64,000 bases of DNA, taken from positions 434,001 through 498,000 of the forward strand of contig NZ_FMTP01000002.1 of assembly GCF_900100155.1 (NCBI RefSeq). Direction: 5' to 3'. Positions 24,808-33,830 of the stretch are shown here, piece after piece. The DNA is from Ancylobacter rudongensis (GTDB taxonomy: Bacteria; Pseudomonadota; Alphaproteobacteria; Rhizobiales; Xanthobacteraceae). Under the pieces are notes generated by a model. The model was not told the origin of the DNA and did not search any database. It worked only from the letters and a program-made list of their open reading frames with translations. A program made the translations under genes and the position numbers. Position 1 is the first letter of the stretch. Every line of letters begins with the position of its first letter.

Positions 24808-25686
24808 CTATTGGGCCAGGATACTCTCCACATAATCGGCAAACGCGCGCGCCTTGGCGCTGGCGAGGCGCCCGGTGGGGAACACGGCCCACAGGTCGAC
24901 GGGCGGCAGCTCCCAGTCCTCCAGCACGCGCCGCACCGCGCCGCTTTCGAGTTCCGGTGCGAACATCCAGTCGGAATTGACGGTCAGCCCGATGTCAGCG
25001 AGCACGGCGGCGCGAATGCCTTCCGCCGCGCTCAGGCGCACGCGCCCCTTCACGGCAACGGAGGCCAGCGTGCCGTTCCGGCGGAAAGTCCAGCTGTCGC
25101 CGAGCTGGCTGTAGACAATGGCCTCGTGGGTCGCGAGATCGGCGGGGGCCTGCGGCGTGCCGGCGCGGGAGAGATAGCCCGGGGTCGCGATCACCGAGCG
25201 CCGGCCACGGGCGATCCGCCGGGCAATGGCGGTGGAATCGGCCAGTTCCCCCATCCGAAGCGCGAGATCGACACCCTCTGACACCAGATCGATGACGCGG
25301 TCATCGAGCAGCACGTCGATTTCGATGGCGGGATGGCGGGCCAGAAATTCCGGCAGGCGCGGAACGATGAGCAGGCGCGCGAAGGTCGTCGCCGCCGAGA
25401 CGCGCAGGCGTCCCGACAGGCCCGCGCCGGCACCCCGCGCTTCGAGCTCGGCTTCATCAGCCTCGCGGATGGCCGATCGCGCCCGTTCATAGAAGCGCAC
25501 GCCCGCATCGGTCGGTGCGAGGCTGTGCGTCGAGCGCACGAGCAGGCGCACCTGAAGGCGATCCTCAAGCTGGGCGATCGTCTTGGAGATGGCCGGCTGG
25601 CCAACGCCGATCCGACGTGCCGCAGCGGAGAACGATCCCGCCTCCACCACGGTCACGAACACCTGCATGGCCTGAAGTCGATCCAT
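24808..25686 (-). CDS. LysR family transcriptional regulator
   Basis: A 292-residue LysR regulator. I start it at the ATG at 25686 since GAGGA lies six bases before it; the ATG six bases earlier is too close to that RBS. The N-terminal HTH reads FVTVVEAGSFSAAARRIGVGQPAISKTIAQLE. The effector domain follows (RLRVSAATTFARLLIVPRLPEFL), with the usual C-terminal strand and helix. It is divergent from the GST-crotonase-peroxiredoxin-SDR operon, with about 110 bp between starts, and is its likely activator. It resembles the CrgA/DmlR-type subgroup that often controls neighbouring oxidoreductases. Confidence 0.92.
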   Translation of the reverse strand: MDRLQAMQVFVTVVEAGSFSAAARRIGVGQPAISKTIAQLEDRLQVRLLVRSTHSLAPTDAGVRFYERARSAIREADEAELEARGAGAGLSGRLRVSAATTFARLLIVPRLPEFLARHPAIEIDVLLDDRVIDLVSEGVDLALRMGELADSTAIARRIARGRRSVIATPGYLSRAGTPQAPADLATHEAIVYSQLGDSWTFRRNGTLASVAVKGRVRLSAAEGIRAAVLADIGLTVNSDWMFAPELESGAVRRVLEDWELPPVDLWAVFPTGRLASAKARAFADYVESILAQ

Positions 25687-25795
25687 GTTCATTCCTCTTG
25701 AGAATGAGCATTATCGCCAAGAGCGGGCTGCCGCAACATTCCAGGAATGACGATAACAGCTTCACGACACGCCGATACGGGTTCGGGAGCTGAAC

Positions 25796-26428
25796 ATGAT
25801 CGAAGTCTACGCCTTCGCCACGCCCAACAGCGTCAAGGTCCCGATCGCGCTGGAGGAAATGGGTCTCGCCTATGAGATGAGGCCGGTAAACGTCCGCGCC
25901 GGCGAGCAGAAGGCCGCCGCCTTCCTTGTCCTGAACCCCAACGGCAAGGTTCCAGTGTTGGTCGAGCGCGACGGCAACACCGCGTTCGTGCTGACCGAGA
26001 GCGCGGCGATCCTGGTTCATCTCGCGGAGACGACCGGCCGGCTGCTGCCGACGCAAGGTGCGGGACGTGCCCGCGTCTTCGAACAGCTGTTTTTCCACGC
26101 CTCGGCGCTGAGCCCAGCCTTCGGCAATACCGGCTTCTTCAAGCGATCGGCACCCGAGCCTCAGCCCATCGCCGAAGCCCGTTTCTCCGCCGAGGCGGAA
26201 CGCATCCTCGATCTTCTTGAGGAAAAGCTGACCACCCAGCGTTTCACCGCCGGTGACGATTTCACCATCGCCGACATCGCCCATTTCGGCTGGCTGTGGC
26301 GGCGTGCCTTTCCCGGGGTGACGCTGGACGCCCGCCCCAACCTCTCCCGCTGGTACGAGGCGATCGCCGCGCGGCCAGCCGTGCAACGCGCCATCGCCCG
26401 CGTCGAGGCCCTCGTCCCGACGGCCTGA
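25796..26428 (+). CDS. Glutathione S-transferase family protein
   Basis: A 210-residue GST of the Yfcg/Ure2-like group. The thioredoxin-like domain (VYAFATPNSVKVPIALEEMGL, LNPNGKVPVL with the cis-Pro, TESAAILVHL with the glutathione-binding Glu-Ser) is followed by an all-helical domain with DFTIADIAHFGW. RBS GGGAG precedes the ATG at 25796. It is the first gene of a rightward operon and likely conjugates or reduces an electrophilic substrate with glutathione in the cytoplasm. The peroxiredoxin-like gene downstream supports a detoxification role. Confidence 0.9.
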   Translation: MIEVYAFATPNSVKVPIALEEMGLAYEMRPVNVRAGEQKAAAFLVLNPNGKVPVLVERDGNTAFVLTESAAILVHLAETTGRLLPTQGAGRARVFEQLFFHASALSPAFGNTGFFKRSAPEPQPIAEARFSAEAERILDLLEEKLTTQRFTAGDDFTIADIAHFGWLWRRAFPGVTLDARPNLSRWYEAIAARPAVQRAIARVEALVPTA

Positions 26429-26475
26429 ACTTTCCCCATCCCCTCAACCGTGCGCACGCACGAAGGAGCCATCCC

Positions 26476-27246
26476 ATGTCCCGCTTCGACACCTACAAGA
26501 CCGCCTTCGCCAACGCCCACCTCACCCGCTCCGACAGCGGCGTGCTTGAGGTCCGCCTCCACACCGATGGTCAGAAGCTGGTCTTCAACGGCCATGCCCA
26601 TGAGCAGTTCGTCGAGCTGTTCCACCAGATCGGCGCGGATCCGGACAACCGGGTCGTCATCCTCACCGGATCGGGCGACGCTTTCATGGATGCGATCAGC
26701 CCCGAGGGCTTCGATTTCTTCTCGCCGCGCGGCTACGACAAGATCTATCGCGAGGGCAAAAAGGTACTCATGAACATCCTCGATATCGAGGTGCCGATGA
26801 TCACCGCCCTGAATGGTCCCGTGCTGCTGCACAGCGAATATGCCCTGCTGACTGACATCATCCTCGCCACGCCGGAAACCGTGTTGCAGGACAAACCGCA
26901 TTTCGACTTCGGCATCGTTCCGGGCGACGGCGTCAACCTGCTCTGGCCGGAAGTGATCGGCAGCGTGCGCGGCCGCTACTTCATCCTCACCCGGCAGGTG
27001 CTCGACGCCGCGACGGCGAAGGAGTGGGGCGTGGTCAATGAGATCGTCCCCGCCGACCGGCTGCTCGCCCGCGCCCATGAGATTGCCGAGGGGATCGCCA
27101 CCCTGCCCCCGCTCACCAGCCGCTACACCCGCATCGCCCTTACGCAGAAGCTGCGCCGGATCATCGACGAGGGCGCCGGTTATGGCCTGGCGCTCGAGGG
27201 CATCAGCGCCGCCGAGGTTGCCCGCTCGATGGCGGCAGCCGGCTGA
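26476..27246 (+). CDS. Enoyl-CoA hydratase/isomerase (crotonase) family protein
   Basis: A 256-residue crotonase-fold protein. The start at 26476 has AAGGAG seven bases upstream; upstream in-frame sequence overlaps the GST gene. Crotonase landmarks are VVILTGSGDAFMDAI (first oxyanion-hole region), VPMITALNGPVLLHSEYALLTDIILATPETV (second region) and FDFGIVPGDGVNLLWPEVIG. The residues equivalent to the two catalytic Glu of true hydratases are not obvious, so it may be an isomerase, hydrolase or decarboxylase within the superfamily. It lies 47 bp after the GST gene in the same operon. Confidence 0.88.
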   Translation: MSRFDTYKTAFANAHLTRSDSGVLEVRLHTDGQKLVFNGHAHEQFVELFHQIGADPDNRVVILTGSGDAFMDAISPEGFDFFSPRGYDKIYREGKKVLMNILDIEVPMITALNGPVLLHSEYALLTDIILATPETVLQDKPHFDFGIVPGDGVNLLWPEVIGSVRGRYFILTRQVLDAATAKEWGVVNEIVPADRLLARAHEIAEGIATLPPLTSRYTRIALTQKLRRIIDEGAGYGLALEGISAAEVARSMAAAG

Positions 27247-27293
27247 CTGCCCCCCCTGGCTACCCCACATCAAACTCCATCAGGGATAATCCC

Positions 27294-27971
27294 ATGTCTC
27301 TCCAGGCAAAGCTCGACGCCTTCAAGGCCGATTTCCAGGCCGGCAGGCCGCCGTACAACGTGCCTCGTTCAGTCATCGAGACGATGCACCGCGCCACCGC
27401 TGAACTCATCGCTTCCGGTGCGGCGCAACGGGCGCTCAAGGCCGGCGACAGGATCCCGGCCTTCGCTCTCGCTGATCCCGACGGGAAGCCGGTCGCCTCG
27501 GCCGATCTTCTCGCCAGAGGGCCGCTCGTTATCAGCTTCTATCGCGGCGTCTGGTGCCCTTATTGCAATATGGAGTTGCAGGCGCTGCAGGAGAATCTGC
27601 CGCAATTCCAGGCGCTGGGAGCGAGCCTTATCGCGATCTCGCCCCAAAACCCGGTCAACAGCCGCAAGTCGGTGCGCCAGAACACACTGTCCTTCCCGAT
27701 CCTGTCGGACCCGGGCAACGAGGTCGCCGCCGCCTTCGGCCTGCGGTTCCCGCTGCCGGATTATTTGGTCGATCTCTACAAATCGCTGAAGAACGACCTG
27801 CCGGCGTTCAACGGAGACGCGAGCTGGACCCTGCCGATGCCGGCCCGTTTCGTGGTCGGCGAGGACGGCACGATCCTCTATGCCGAGGTCAATCCCGACT
27901 ACACGCGCCGGCCCGAGGCGGAAGACATGCTGCCCGCGCTTCGCCGCGCCCGCAGCGCGACGCCCGCCTGA
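27294..27971 (+). CDS. Peroxiredoxin-like (AhpC/TSA) family protein
   Basis: A 225-residue thioredoxin-fold protein of the peroxiredoxin-like group. The active site is GVWCPYCNMELQAL, with a Cys-x-x-Cys in place of the single peroxidatic Cys of typical 2-Cys enzymes. It is followed by LIAISPQNPVNSRKS and FPILSDPGNEVAAAFGLRF. A long N-terminal helical part (residues 1-45) precedes the fold. It probably reduces peroxides or disulfides in the cytoplasm. RBS AGGGA precedes the ATG. It is the third gene of the operon, 47 bp after the crotonase gene. Confidence 0.9.
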   Translation: MSLQAKLDAFKADFQAGRPPYNVPRSVIETMHRATAELIASGAAQRALKAGDRIPAFALADPDGKPVASADLLARGPLVISFYRGVWCPYCNMELQALQENLPQFQALGASLIAISPQNPVNSRKSVRQNTLSFPILSDPGNEVAAAFGLRFPLPDYLVDLYKSLKNDLPAFNGDASWTLPMPARFVVGEDGTILYAEVNPDYTRRPEAEDMLPALRRARSATPA

Positions 27972-28017
27972 CCCATCAGGATATGCCTCGTCCGATGCGG
28001 CGGGGCGGAGAACGCAC

Positions 28018-28731
28018 ATGCAACGGACCTTCCTCATCACCGGCGCCACCAAGGGCATCGGCCTCGCTCTCTCGCAGCGCCTCGCGGCACAAGGGCATCG
28101 GGTCATCGGCATCGCCCGCAACCAAGCCGACGACTTCCCCGGAGAGCTTCACACGCTCGATCTCGGCGCCACCGAGGCGAGCCGGCGACTGGCGCAGATC
28201 GTCGACACCCATCCGGTCGACGGCGTCGTCAACAATGTCGGGCTGGTGCGCGCCGCGCCGCTCGGGGCGATCGAGGCCGCGACGCTCGACGAGGTGCTGC
28301 GGACCAATCTCCACCCCGCTCTCGCCGCCGTTCAGGCCGCCTTGCCGACCATGAAGGCGCGCGGCTGGGGCCGCGTCGTCAATGTCTCCAGCCTCACCAT
28401 CCTCGGCGCTCTGGAGCGCACATCCTACGCCGCAGCCAAGGCGGCGCTGGTAAGCTTCACCCGCAGCTGGGCTCTAGAGCTTGCAACCACCGGCATCACC
28501 GTCAATGCGGTTGCGCCCGGACCGACCGAAACCGAGCTGTTCCGCGCCAATAACGCGCCGGGCAGCATAGGCGAGGCGCGCTACCTGTCCGGCGTGCCGA
28601 TGGGGCGGTTCGGAACACCGCAGGAGATCGCCGCCGCCATCGGCTTCCTGTTATCTGACGATGCGGCCTTCATCACCGGACAGACGCTGCATGTCGATGG
28701 CGGCGCTTCGATCGGCAAGGCGTCGCTCTGA
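28018..28731 (+). CDS. SDR family oxidoreductase (FabG-like)
   Basis: A 237-residue SDR. The start at 28018 has a GGAG about eight bases upstream, and the upstream in-frame part overlaps the previous gene. The cofactor motif is TGATKGIG (residues 8-15), followed by NNVG; the active site has Ser in NVSSLTIL and Tyr-x-x-x-Lys in YAAAKAAL; the end is ITGQTLHVDGGASIG. It is the last gene of the LysR-linked operon, 46 bp after the peroxiredoxin gene. The substrate is likely a 3-keto or hydroxy compound but cannot be named. Confidence 0.91.
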   Translation: MQRTFLITGATKGIGLALSQRLAAQGHRVIGIARNQADDFPGELHTLDLGATEASRRLAQIVDTHPVDGVVNNVGLVRAAPLGAIEAATLDEVLRTNLHPALAAVQAALPTMKARGWGRVVNVSSLTILGALERTSYAAAKAALVSFTRSWALELATTGITVNAVAPGPTETELFRANNAPGSIGEARYLSGVPMGRFGTPQEIAAAIGFLLSDDAAFITGQTLHVDGGASIGKASL

Positions 28732-28740
28732 CCTTCGACC

Positions 28741-29064
28741 AATGTCCGCTCTGCGCGGATATCGTGGAAAAAGTGGCCCTGAAGCGCGATGCCAGTGCTC
28801 ACGCGTCGATCGACGAGCGTCCTTCCCCGCGCCATGTCGCGGGCGCCCTCATGGATCGAACGGAGGACATTGCGCGCCGGCCATTGCGCCGCCGGGTCAG
28901 ACATTGAGACAATCCCGGCTTCACCTCGCTGGCCGCACCCCAGGCCGCCTCGTCGCGTGTGTCGAGATTCTACCGAACCGAACGGCGGCTTGTTGGCATC
29001 CGCCTTGATCAGGCTGGCATCGACGGTGATGCTCTCGCCCCCTATTGACCCATTCACGCCGTCA
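28741..29064 (-). pseudogene. IS1182-type transposase remnant
   Basis: On the minus strand, pieces of an IS1182-like transposase appear in two frames: ITVDASLIKADANKPPFG, then DTRDEAAWGAASEVKPG, then IVSMSDPAAQWPARN and RSIHEGARDMARGR. The order is that of the family (DDE first Asp region, central region, C-terminal helix), but the frame changes at least twice and the ends are missing. It fills the space between the SDR operon and the MmgE/PrpD gene. It is inactive. Confidence 0.65.
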
Positions 29065-29065
29065 G

Positions 29066-30451
29066 CTAGATGCTCGCAGCTGTGGCCCACAGTGCGGCGA
29101 GATCCCGCTCCTGGTCGATGGCGCGCAGGCGGCCCAGCATGGCGTCGGCCGCTGCCGGCGCCATGGCGCGCGTCGCGCATGAGCGGAATTTGGCGGCATG
29201 ATCCTCCGGGCTCATCGGCCGCTCCGGATTGCCGATGGCGAGGTCGTGCGCGCCATGGATCACCCGGCCGTCGCGCAGGTGAAACGTCATCCGGACCGGC
29301 GCCGTGCCGATGAAGCCAAGCGCCGCAAGCTCGGGGGACAACTCAATCCGAACGACGCCCATGAGCTGCTGCACCATCGGGTCGGCGAGCGTCTGCTGAG
29401 CGAAAAGGTCCCATGTCAGCGGGCCGTGTACCAGCGTTGCGGCCAGTGCGAACTCCATCGAGAAGCGGGCTTCCTGCGGCGTTTTTGGCGCGTGGACCAC
29501 CAGCTCCCGTTCGGCGAGCAGGCTGACGCCCACATGGATGTCCGTCACGTCGCCGGCGCCAAAGCCGTGCTCGGCCATCAGGTCGAGCGTGAGGTCACAG
29601 GCCGGATGCGAACCGCTGCAGCAGGGGAAGCGCTTGAACGCCAGCCCGCGTGCAGCGAGATCGAACGGTGCCCCGAAGGTCAGCTCTCGGCCGGCGAAGC
29701 GCGCGCGGGCCGCGACGCCGGCAAGGCATGCGATGTAGCCGTCCTGGCCCTCGATCGCGGTGCGCGAGGCGGTGACACCGGCGCGCGCGAGCGAGACCGC
29801 TTCGAGCCCGTTGCGCGCCGCCATGCCGGCATGCCACGGCTTCGCCTGCGTCCCGAAGTTGGAACGGACGCCCCCGGAGCGCGAGGCCGCAAGGCCAAGC
29901 GCATGCACGCATGCGGTCCGGTCGATGTTCAGCAGCACGGCGGCCGCGGCGGCGGCGCCCAGGACATAGAGCGCACCCGTCGTATGCCAGCCAGCCTCCG
30001 ACGCCTCCGGCATGCAGAGTTCCGCGATCCGGTGCGCGACCTCGACGCCCGCGACATAGGCCCGGAGCGCGTCCGCGCCGGAAGCGCCGACCTGTTCGGC
30101 GACGGCGAGCGCGGCGGGCGCGACCACGCTTGTCGGATGGCCGATCGTCACCCAGCTGGTATCGTCGAAGTCCAGCGCGTGGCCGGCAACCGCGTTGCAC
30201 AACGCGGCATTTTCCGGGTCGAGCCGCAGCCCGGCCGTGCCGATGACGGTTGCGCCCGCGCCCGAGGCCCGTTCACAAGCCCACGCCCGCACATTGCGGG
30301 CGACCGGCTCGGCCGCGCCCGCGAGCGCGACGCCCACATAGTCGGTGAGCGCGGTTCGCGCAATCGAGGCGACATCGGGCGGCAGCGGGCTGTTGCGACA
30401 CGCGATCAGGAAGTCCGCCGCCTGCTCGGCGACGCTACGCGCGGCGGCCAT
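29066..30451 (-). CDS. MmgE/PrpD family protein
   Basis: A 461-residue MmgE/PrpD protein (2-methylcitrate dehydratase/cis-aconitate decarboxylase fold). Landmarks are FDDTSWVTIGHPTSVVAPAA with the conserved His, LYVLGAAAAAAVLLNIDR, a GMAARNG segment and the C-terminal lid domain. The ATG at 30451 shares one base with the ABC ATPase stop (TGATG), with a GTG one codon before. It is the last gene of an amino-acid ABC transporter operon, which is unusual for PrpD. It probably dehydrates or isomerises a carboxylic acid derived from the imported substrate. There are no prpB/prpC neighbours, so a methylcitrate-cycle role is unlikely. Confidence 0.88.
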   Translation of the reverse strand: MAAARSVAEQAADFLIACRNSPLPPDVASIARTALTDYVGVALAGAAEPVARNVRAWACERASGAGATVIGTAGLRLDPENAALCNAVAGHALDFDDTSWVTIGHPTSVVAPAALAVAEQVGASGADALRAYVAGVEVAHRIAELCMPEASEAGWHTTGALYVLGAAAAAAVLLNIDRTACVHALGLAASRSGGVRSNFGTQAKPWHAGMAARNGLEAVSLARAGVTASRTAIEGQDGYIACLAGVAARARFAGRELTFGAPFDLAARGLAFKRFPCCSGSHPACDLTLDLMAEHGFGAGDVTDIHVGVSLLAERELVVHAPKTPQEARFSMEFALAATLVHGPLTWDLFAQQTLADPMVQQLMGVVRIELSPELAALGFIGTAPVRMTFHLRDGRVIHGAHDLAIGNPERPMSPEDHAAKFRSCATRAMAPAAADAMLGRLRAIDQERDLAALWATAASI

Positions 30452-31218
30452 CACAGCACCTGGGACAGGAATTCCTGTGTGCGCGGATCACGCGGCGCGC
30501 TGAAGATGGTGTCGGGCGGCCCGTGCTCGACGATGACGCCGCGATCGGTGAAATAGACATGATCGGCGATGTCGCGCGCGAAGTTCATCTCGTGAGTCAC
30601 GAGCATGCAGGTCATGCCTTCCTCGGCGAGTTCGCGGATGGTGAACAGCACTTCCTTGACCGTCTCCGGATCGAGCGCGGCGGTGACCTCGTCGAACAGC
30701 ATCACGTCGGGCCGCATGGCGAGCGAGCGGGCAATGGCGACGCGCTGCTGCTGGCCGCCGGAGAGTTCGCCGGGATAGGTGTGCTCCTTTCCGGTAAGCC
30801 GGACCTTCTTCATCAGGGCGCGAGCGCGCTCCTCGACCTCGCCCCTGTCCTGATGGAGCACGTGCATCGGAGCCATCATCACGTTCTGCAGGGCGGTCTT
30901 GTGGGGGAACAGGTTGTACTGCTGGAACACCATGCCGACCTTGCGGCGCAGCGCCAGCTTGTCGAGCTTCGGATCGGCCACCTCGATGTTCTCGACCAGA
31001 ATGGTGCCTGAAGTAACCGGGACCAGAGCGTTGATGCACCGGATCAATGTCGACTTGCCGGAGCCCGACGGGCCGATGATGCAGACCACCTCGCCCTTCT
31101 TCACGCTGAAACTGACGCCTTTCAGCACTTCGAGCGCGCCGAACGATTTATGAACGTCGATCAGCTGGATGATGGGCTGGTCGGGTGTCCAGGGGCGGGG
31201 TTCGGTCGCAACGGCCAT
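30451..31218 (-). CDS. Amino-acid ABC transporter ATP-binding protein
   Basis: A 255-residue GlnQ/HisP-type ATPase. Walker A GPSGSGKST, signature [16 protein letters not shown], Walker B VMLFDEVTAALDPE and the switch His in VTHEMNFARDIADHV are all intact. I start it at the ATG at 31218; the longer upstream frame overlaps the permease gene and is not protein-like. It energises the two permeases encoded upstream, from the cytoplasmic side of the inner membrane. Confidence 0.93.
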   Translation of the reverse strand: MAVATEPRPWTPDQPIIQLIDVHKSFGALEVLKGVSFSVKKGEVVCIIGPSGSGKSTLIRCINALVPVTSGTILVENIEVADPKLDKLALRRKVGMVFQQYNLFPHKTALQNVMMAPMHVLHQDRGEVEERARALMKKVRLTGKEHTYPGELSGGQQQRVAIARSLAMRPDVMLFDEVTAALDPETVKEVLFTIRELAEEGMTCMLVTHEMNFARDIADHVYFTDRGVIVEHGPPDTIFSAPRDPRTQEFLSQVL

Positions 31219-31232
31219 GCGCAAAAGGTCTC

Positions 31233-32090
31233 TCAGCGGATGTGGAACCGACGCTCGAGCCGGGCAGTGAACCGGTCGATCGGGTAGCAATAAAGGAAGA
31301 AGCAGAACATGGCGAAGCCATAAAGCGGCGCGAACAGCTCCGGGCGTCCGCCCTCGGCGGTATGAACCTGCGCGGTAAGCGTCAGCATCTCGGAAACGCC
31401 GACGATCGACGCCTGGACCGTCGCCATGGTGACCAGCGAATAGAGGTTCATCCACGGCGGCAGCATGCGCTTGACGCATTGGGGAAGAATGATCCGCCAC
31501 ATCGTCTGCCGCGGAGTGAAGGCGAGCGATTCCGCCGCTTCCCATTGCGTCGACGGCACGGAACGCACCGCGCCACGGACGATCTCGGCCACGTTCGCCA
31601 TCACTGGCAGCGAGAAGCCCACCGTCGCCTTCACCCAGTCCGGCAAGGGGATCCGGACGCCGAACACCGTGATCTGGAACGGCACCAGGAACATCACGAA
31701 GAACAGCAACACCAGCCAGGGCGCGTTGCGGAAGAACTGCGTGAGCGCCCAGCAGACACGGGCCAGCACGGGGTTATGGGAAAGCATGCCCAGCCCGACA
31801 CCGAGGCCGGCGCCGGTGCCGATCGCCATCGCGATCATGGAGATCAGGATGTTGAACGCGAAGCCGGACAGCAGCAACGGCGCCCATTTGATGATGACGT
31901 CGAGCGGCGACAGCCGGGTGTCGACGGCCTGCGCCCAGGCGGTCCCCGCCAGCAGCGCGAGGCCGGCACCAAACAGCAGGGCGTGCACGGGCGCGAGGCG
32001 AGGCGTTCCCAGTCGGGTCGGCTCGATGCGGAACGGCAGGAGGACAGGAAGCGGCGCGTCTGCCCTGGCCGGCGTGTTCTTCGGGCTCAT
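31233..32090 (-). CDS. Amino-acid ABC transporter permease (HisM/GlnP type)
   Basis: A 285-residue permease. A cytosolic N-terminus with Pro-rich tail leads into about five membrane helices (HALLFGAGLALLAGTAWA, LLLSGFAFNILISMIAMAI and later ones). The EAA-like loop WEAAESLAFTPRQTMWRIILP contacts the ATPase. Its ATG overlaps the stop of the upstream permease by four bases. Together they form the heterodimeric membrane channel of the polar amino-acid (PAAT) family. Confidence 0.9.
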   Translation of the reverse strand: MSPKNTPARADAPLPVLLPFRIEPTRLGTPRLAPVHALLFGAGLALLAGTAWAQAVDTRLSPLDVIIKWAPLLLSGFAFNILISMIAMAIGTGAGLGVGLGMLSHNPVLARVCWALTQFFRNAPWLVLLFFVMFLVPFQITVFGVRIPLPDWVKATVGFSLPVMANVAEIVRGAVRSVPSTQWEAAESLAFTPRQTMWRIILPQCVKRMLPPWMNLYSLVTMATVQASIVGVSEMLTLTAQVHTAEGGRPELFAPLYGFAMFCFFLYCYPIDRFTARLERRFHIR

Positions 32091-32833
32091 CGGCCATACC
32101 CCGGAATGCGCAGCGACTTCTCCCAGCGGTGCATGATCCAGACCAGGATGCCGACCAGGAGGCCGTAGGTCACGAACAGCACCAGCATCATCTCAAACAC
32201 GTTCTGCGATTCCGACCAGATCTGCTTTACCGCGTAGAGCGTCTCCGGCACGGCGATCGCATAGGCAAGCGTCGTGGTCTTGAGCAGGTTGACCAAATTG
32301 TTGTTCAGGGCCGGCAGGCACACTCGCAGGGCGAGCGGCAATATCACGTAGATATAGGCCTTTAGCCTCGTATAGCCGAGCGCCTCGGCCGCCTCCACCG
32401 TGGTCTTCGGCACGGCTTCGACGCCGGAGCGGAAGATTTCGACATTGAAGGCGCCGGCGAACAGCGACAGCGCGATGATCGCCCATTCCACATTGTCGAT
32501 GAAGGGCTGGCGCAGGCCAAATTGGTCCTGCCCGGCGGGCAGTATCGCGCCGATGCCGAAATAGAAGAAGAAAATCTGCACCAGCGGCGGCGTATTGCGG
32601 AACAGGACCACGAAGCCGTTGACCGCGCCCCGCACGATGCGCGAGGGAGCGCTTTGCAGCAGGGCGCCCACCACGCCGATCAGAAGGCTCGCCATAATGG
32701 TGGAGACCGTCAGCAGCACGGTCATCCTCACCCCGTGGATGTAACGGTTCCAGTCATAGGGGTCGTAGAAGACCGTGAAATTGAGACCAGTCGTCTCGTA
32801 GAGCTCTTTGAACCAGGTGGCTATGACGTCCAT
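32087..32833 (-). CDS. Amino-acid ABC transporter permease
   Basis: A 248-residue permease of the HisM type. I use the ATG at 32833; the extra 21 codons upstream are not typical. It has N-terminal MDVIATWFKELYETTGLNF, then about five to six membrane helices (MTVLLTVSTIMASLLIG, AIIALSLFAGAFNVEI) and EAAEALGYTRLKAYIYVILP as the ATPase-contacting loop. It overlaps the next permease by four bases and lies about 90 bp after the substrate-binding protein gene. Confidence 0.9.
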   Translation of the reverse strand: MDVIATWFKELYETTGLNFTVFYDPYDWNRYIHGVRMTVLLTVSTIMASLLIGVVGALLQSAPSRIVRGAVNGFVVLFRNTPPLVQIFFFYFGIGAILPAGQDQFGLRQPFIDNVEWAIIALSLFAGAFNVEIFRSGVEAVPKTTVEAAEALGYTRLKAYIYVILPLALRVCLPALNNNLVNLLKTTTLAYAIAVPETLYAVKQIWSESQNVFEMMLVLFVTYGLLVGILVWIMHRWEKSLRIPGYGR

Positions 32834-32924
32834 CGCGCTATCCGGTTGGCGATCCGTGAAAGGCGCGCCGTCTCCTAACGTCGAAAACGCGGCCAACCCG
32901 GCAAGGGTCGGCCGCGCCAGGCGA

Positions 32925-33737
32925 TCAGTTGGTCGAATTCTTCATCTTCTCGTACATGGCCTTCGAGTAATCGGTCGGCTCGATGCCGTACTTCTTCTCC
33001 TCGGCGACGATGAAGCCGGTCTTCATCCAATCCTTGGTCGCGTCCTCAAGGAACTTCATGAGGCTTTCATTGCCGGTCGCGACCGCCATGATCCACGGCG
33101 CGTCCAGGACGCCCTTCAGCGGCATCTCGTAGGCACCGCTCCAGTCGGCGTCGAGCAGCTTGCCCTGGATGAAGGTCTGGTCATAGACGTAACCCACGCA
33201 GTTGCCCTGCTTGAGCGCGAACAGCGGCTTCTCGGAGCCGTCGAAGGCGACGATCTCGACGCCGTATTTCTGGGCGATCTCCTTATTGTACCAGGCGCCC
33301 GAGGTGGCGCAGAGCGGCTTGCCCTTCAGCTCGGACCAGTCCTTCACGCCGGCCTTCTTCGGCAGCAGCACGTTGACGAAGTCGGAGTAGTAGGGCGGGT
33401 CGATCGCCTGCACGACCTTCCGGCGCTCCGGCTTGTCCGACATGGTCGCGATCAGCATGTCGACCTTGCCCTGCTGGAGAAATTCGATCCGGTTCGATGA
33501 AACCACCGGCACCAGTTCAAGCTTCACGCCGAGACGCTTGGCGACGTCGGCCGCGAGGTCCGGCTCGATCCCGACCACGGCACCCGACGGGTCCCGGAAG
33601 CCGAAAGGCTTGTAGTCGGCTTTGACACCGACAACGAGCGTGCCGCGCTGCTTGATGGCGTCGACACCGTCCGCCGCGTGGGCGGCGAAGGGCGCGAGCG
33701 CGCCAGCGAGGAGGAGAGCGATCATTGATTTGCGCAT
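32925..33737 (-). CDS. Amino-acid ABC transporter substrate-binding protein
   Basis: A 270-residue periplasmic SBP_bac_3 protein. The signal peptide is MRKSMIALLLAGALAPFAAHA. The mature protein shows GTLVVGVKADYKPFGF, VGIEPDLAADVAKRLG, VDMLIATMSDKPERRK and DPPYYSDF, the usual ligand-binding landmarks of cluster-3 (polar amino acid) binding proteins. It is first in the transporter part of the operon, downstream of the sarcosine-oxidase-like gene. The substrate could be an N-methylated amino acid, given that neighbour. Confidence 0.92.
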   Translation of the reverse strand: MRKSMIALLLAGALAPFAAHAADGVDAIKQRGTLVVGVKADYKPFGFRDPSGAVVGIEPDLAADVAKRLGVKLELVPVVSSNRIEFLQQGKVDMLIATMSDKPERRKVVQAIDPPYYSDFVNVLLPKKAGVKDWSELKGKPLCATSGAWYNKEIAQKYGVEIVAFDGSEKPLFALKQGNCVGYVYDQTFIQGKLLDADWSGAYEMPLKGVLDAPWIMAVATGNESLMKFLEDATKDWMKTGFIVAEEKKYGIEPTDYSKAMYEKMKNSTN

Positions 33738-33830
33738 GCGGAGAAACCTTTCATCAATGTCGGGACGACGGAATTCGTCTTTCGTTATTCACAGCCAGCA
33801 CGAACGCGTCGCCGGAGAGCACATAGAACG

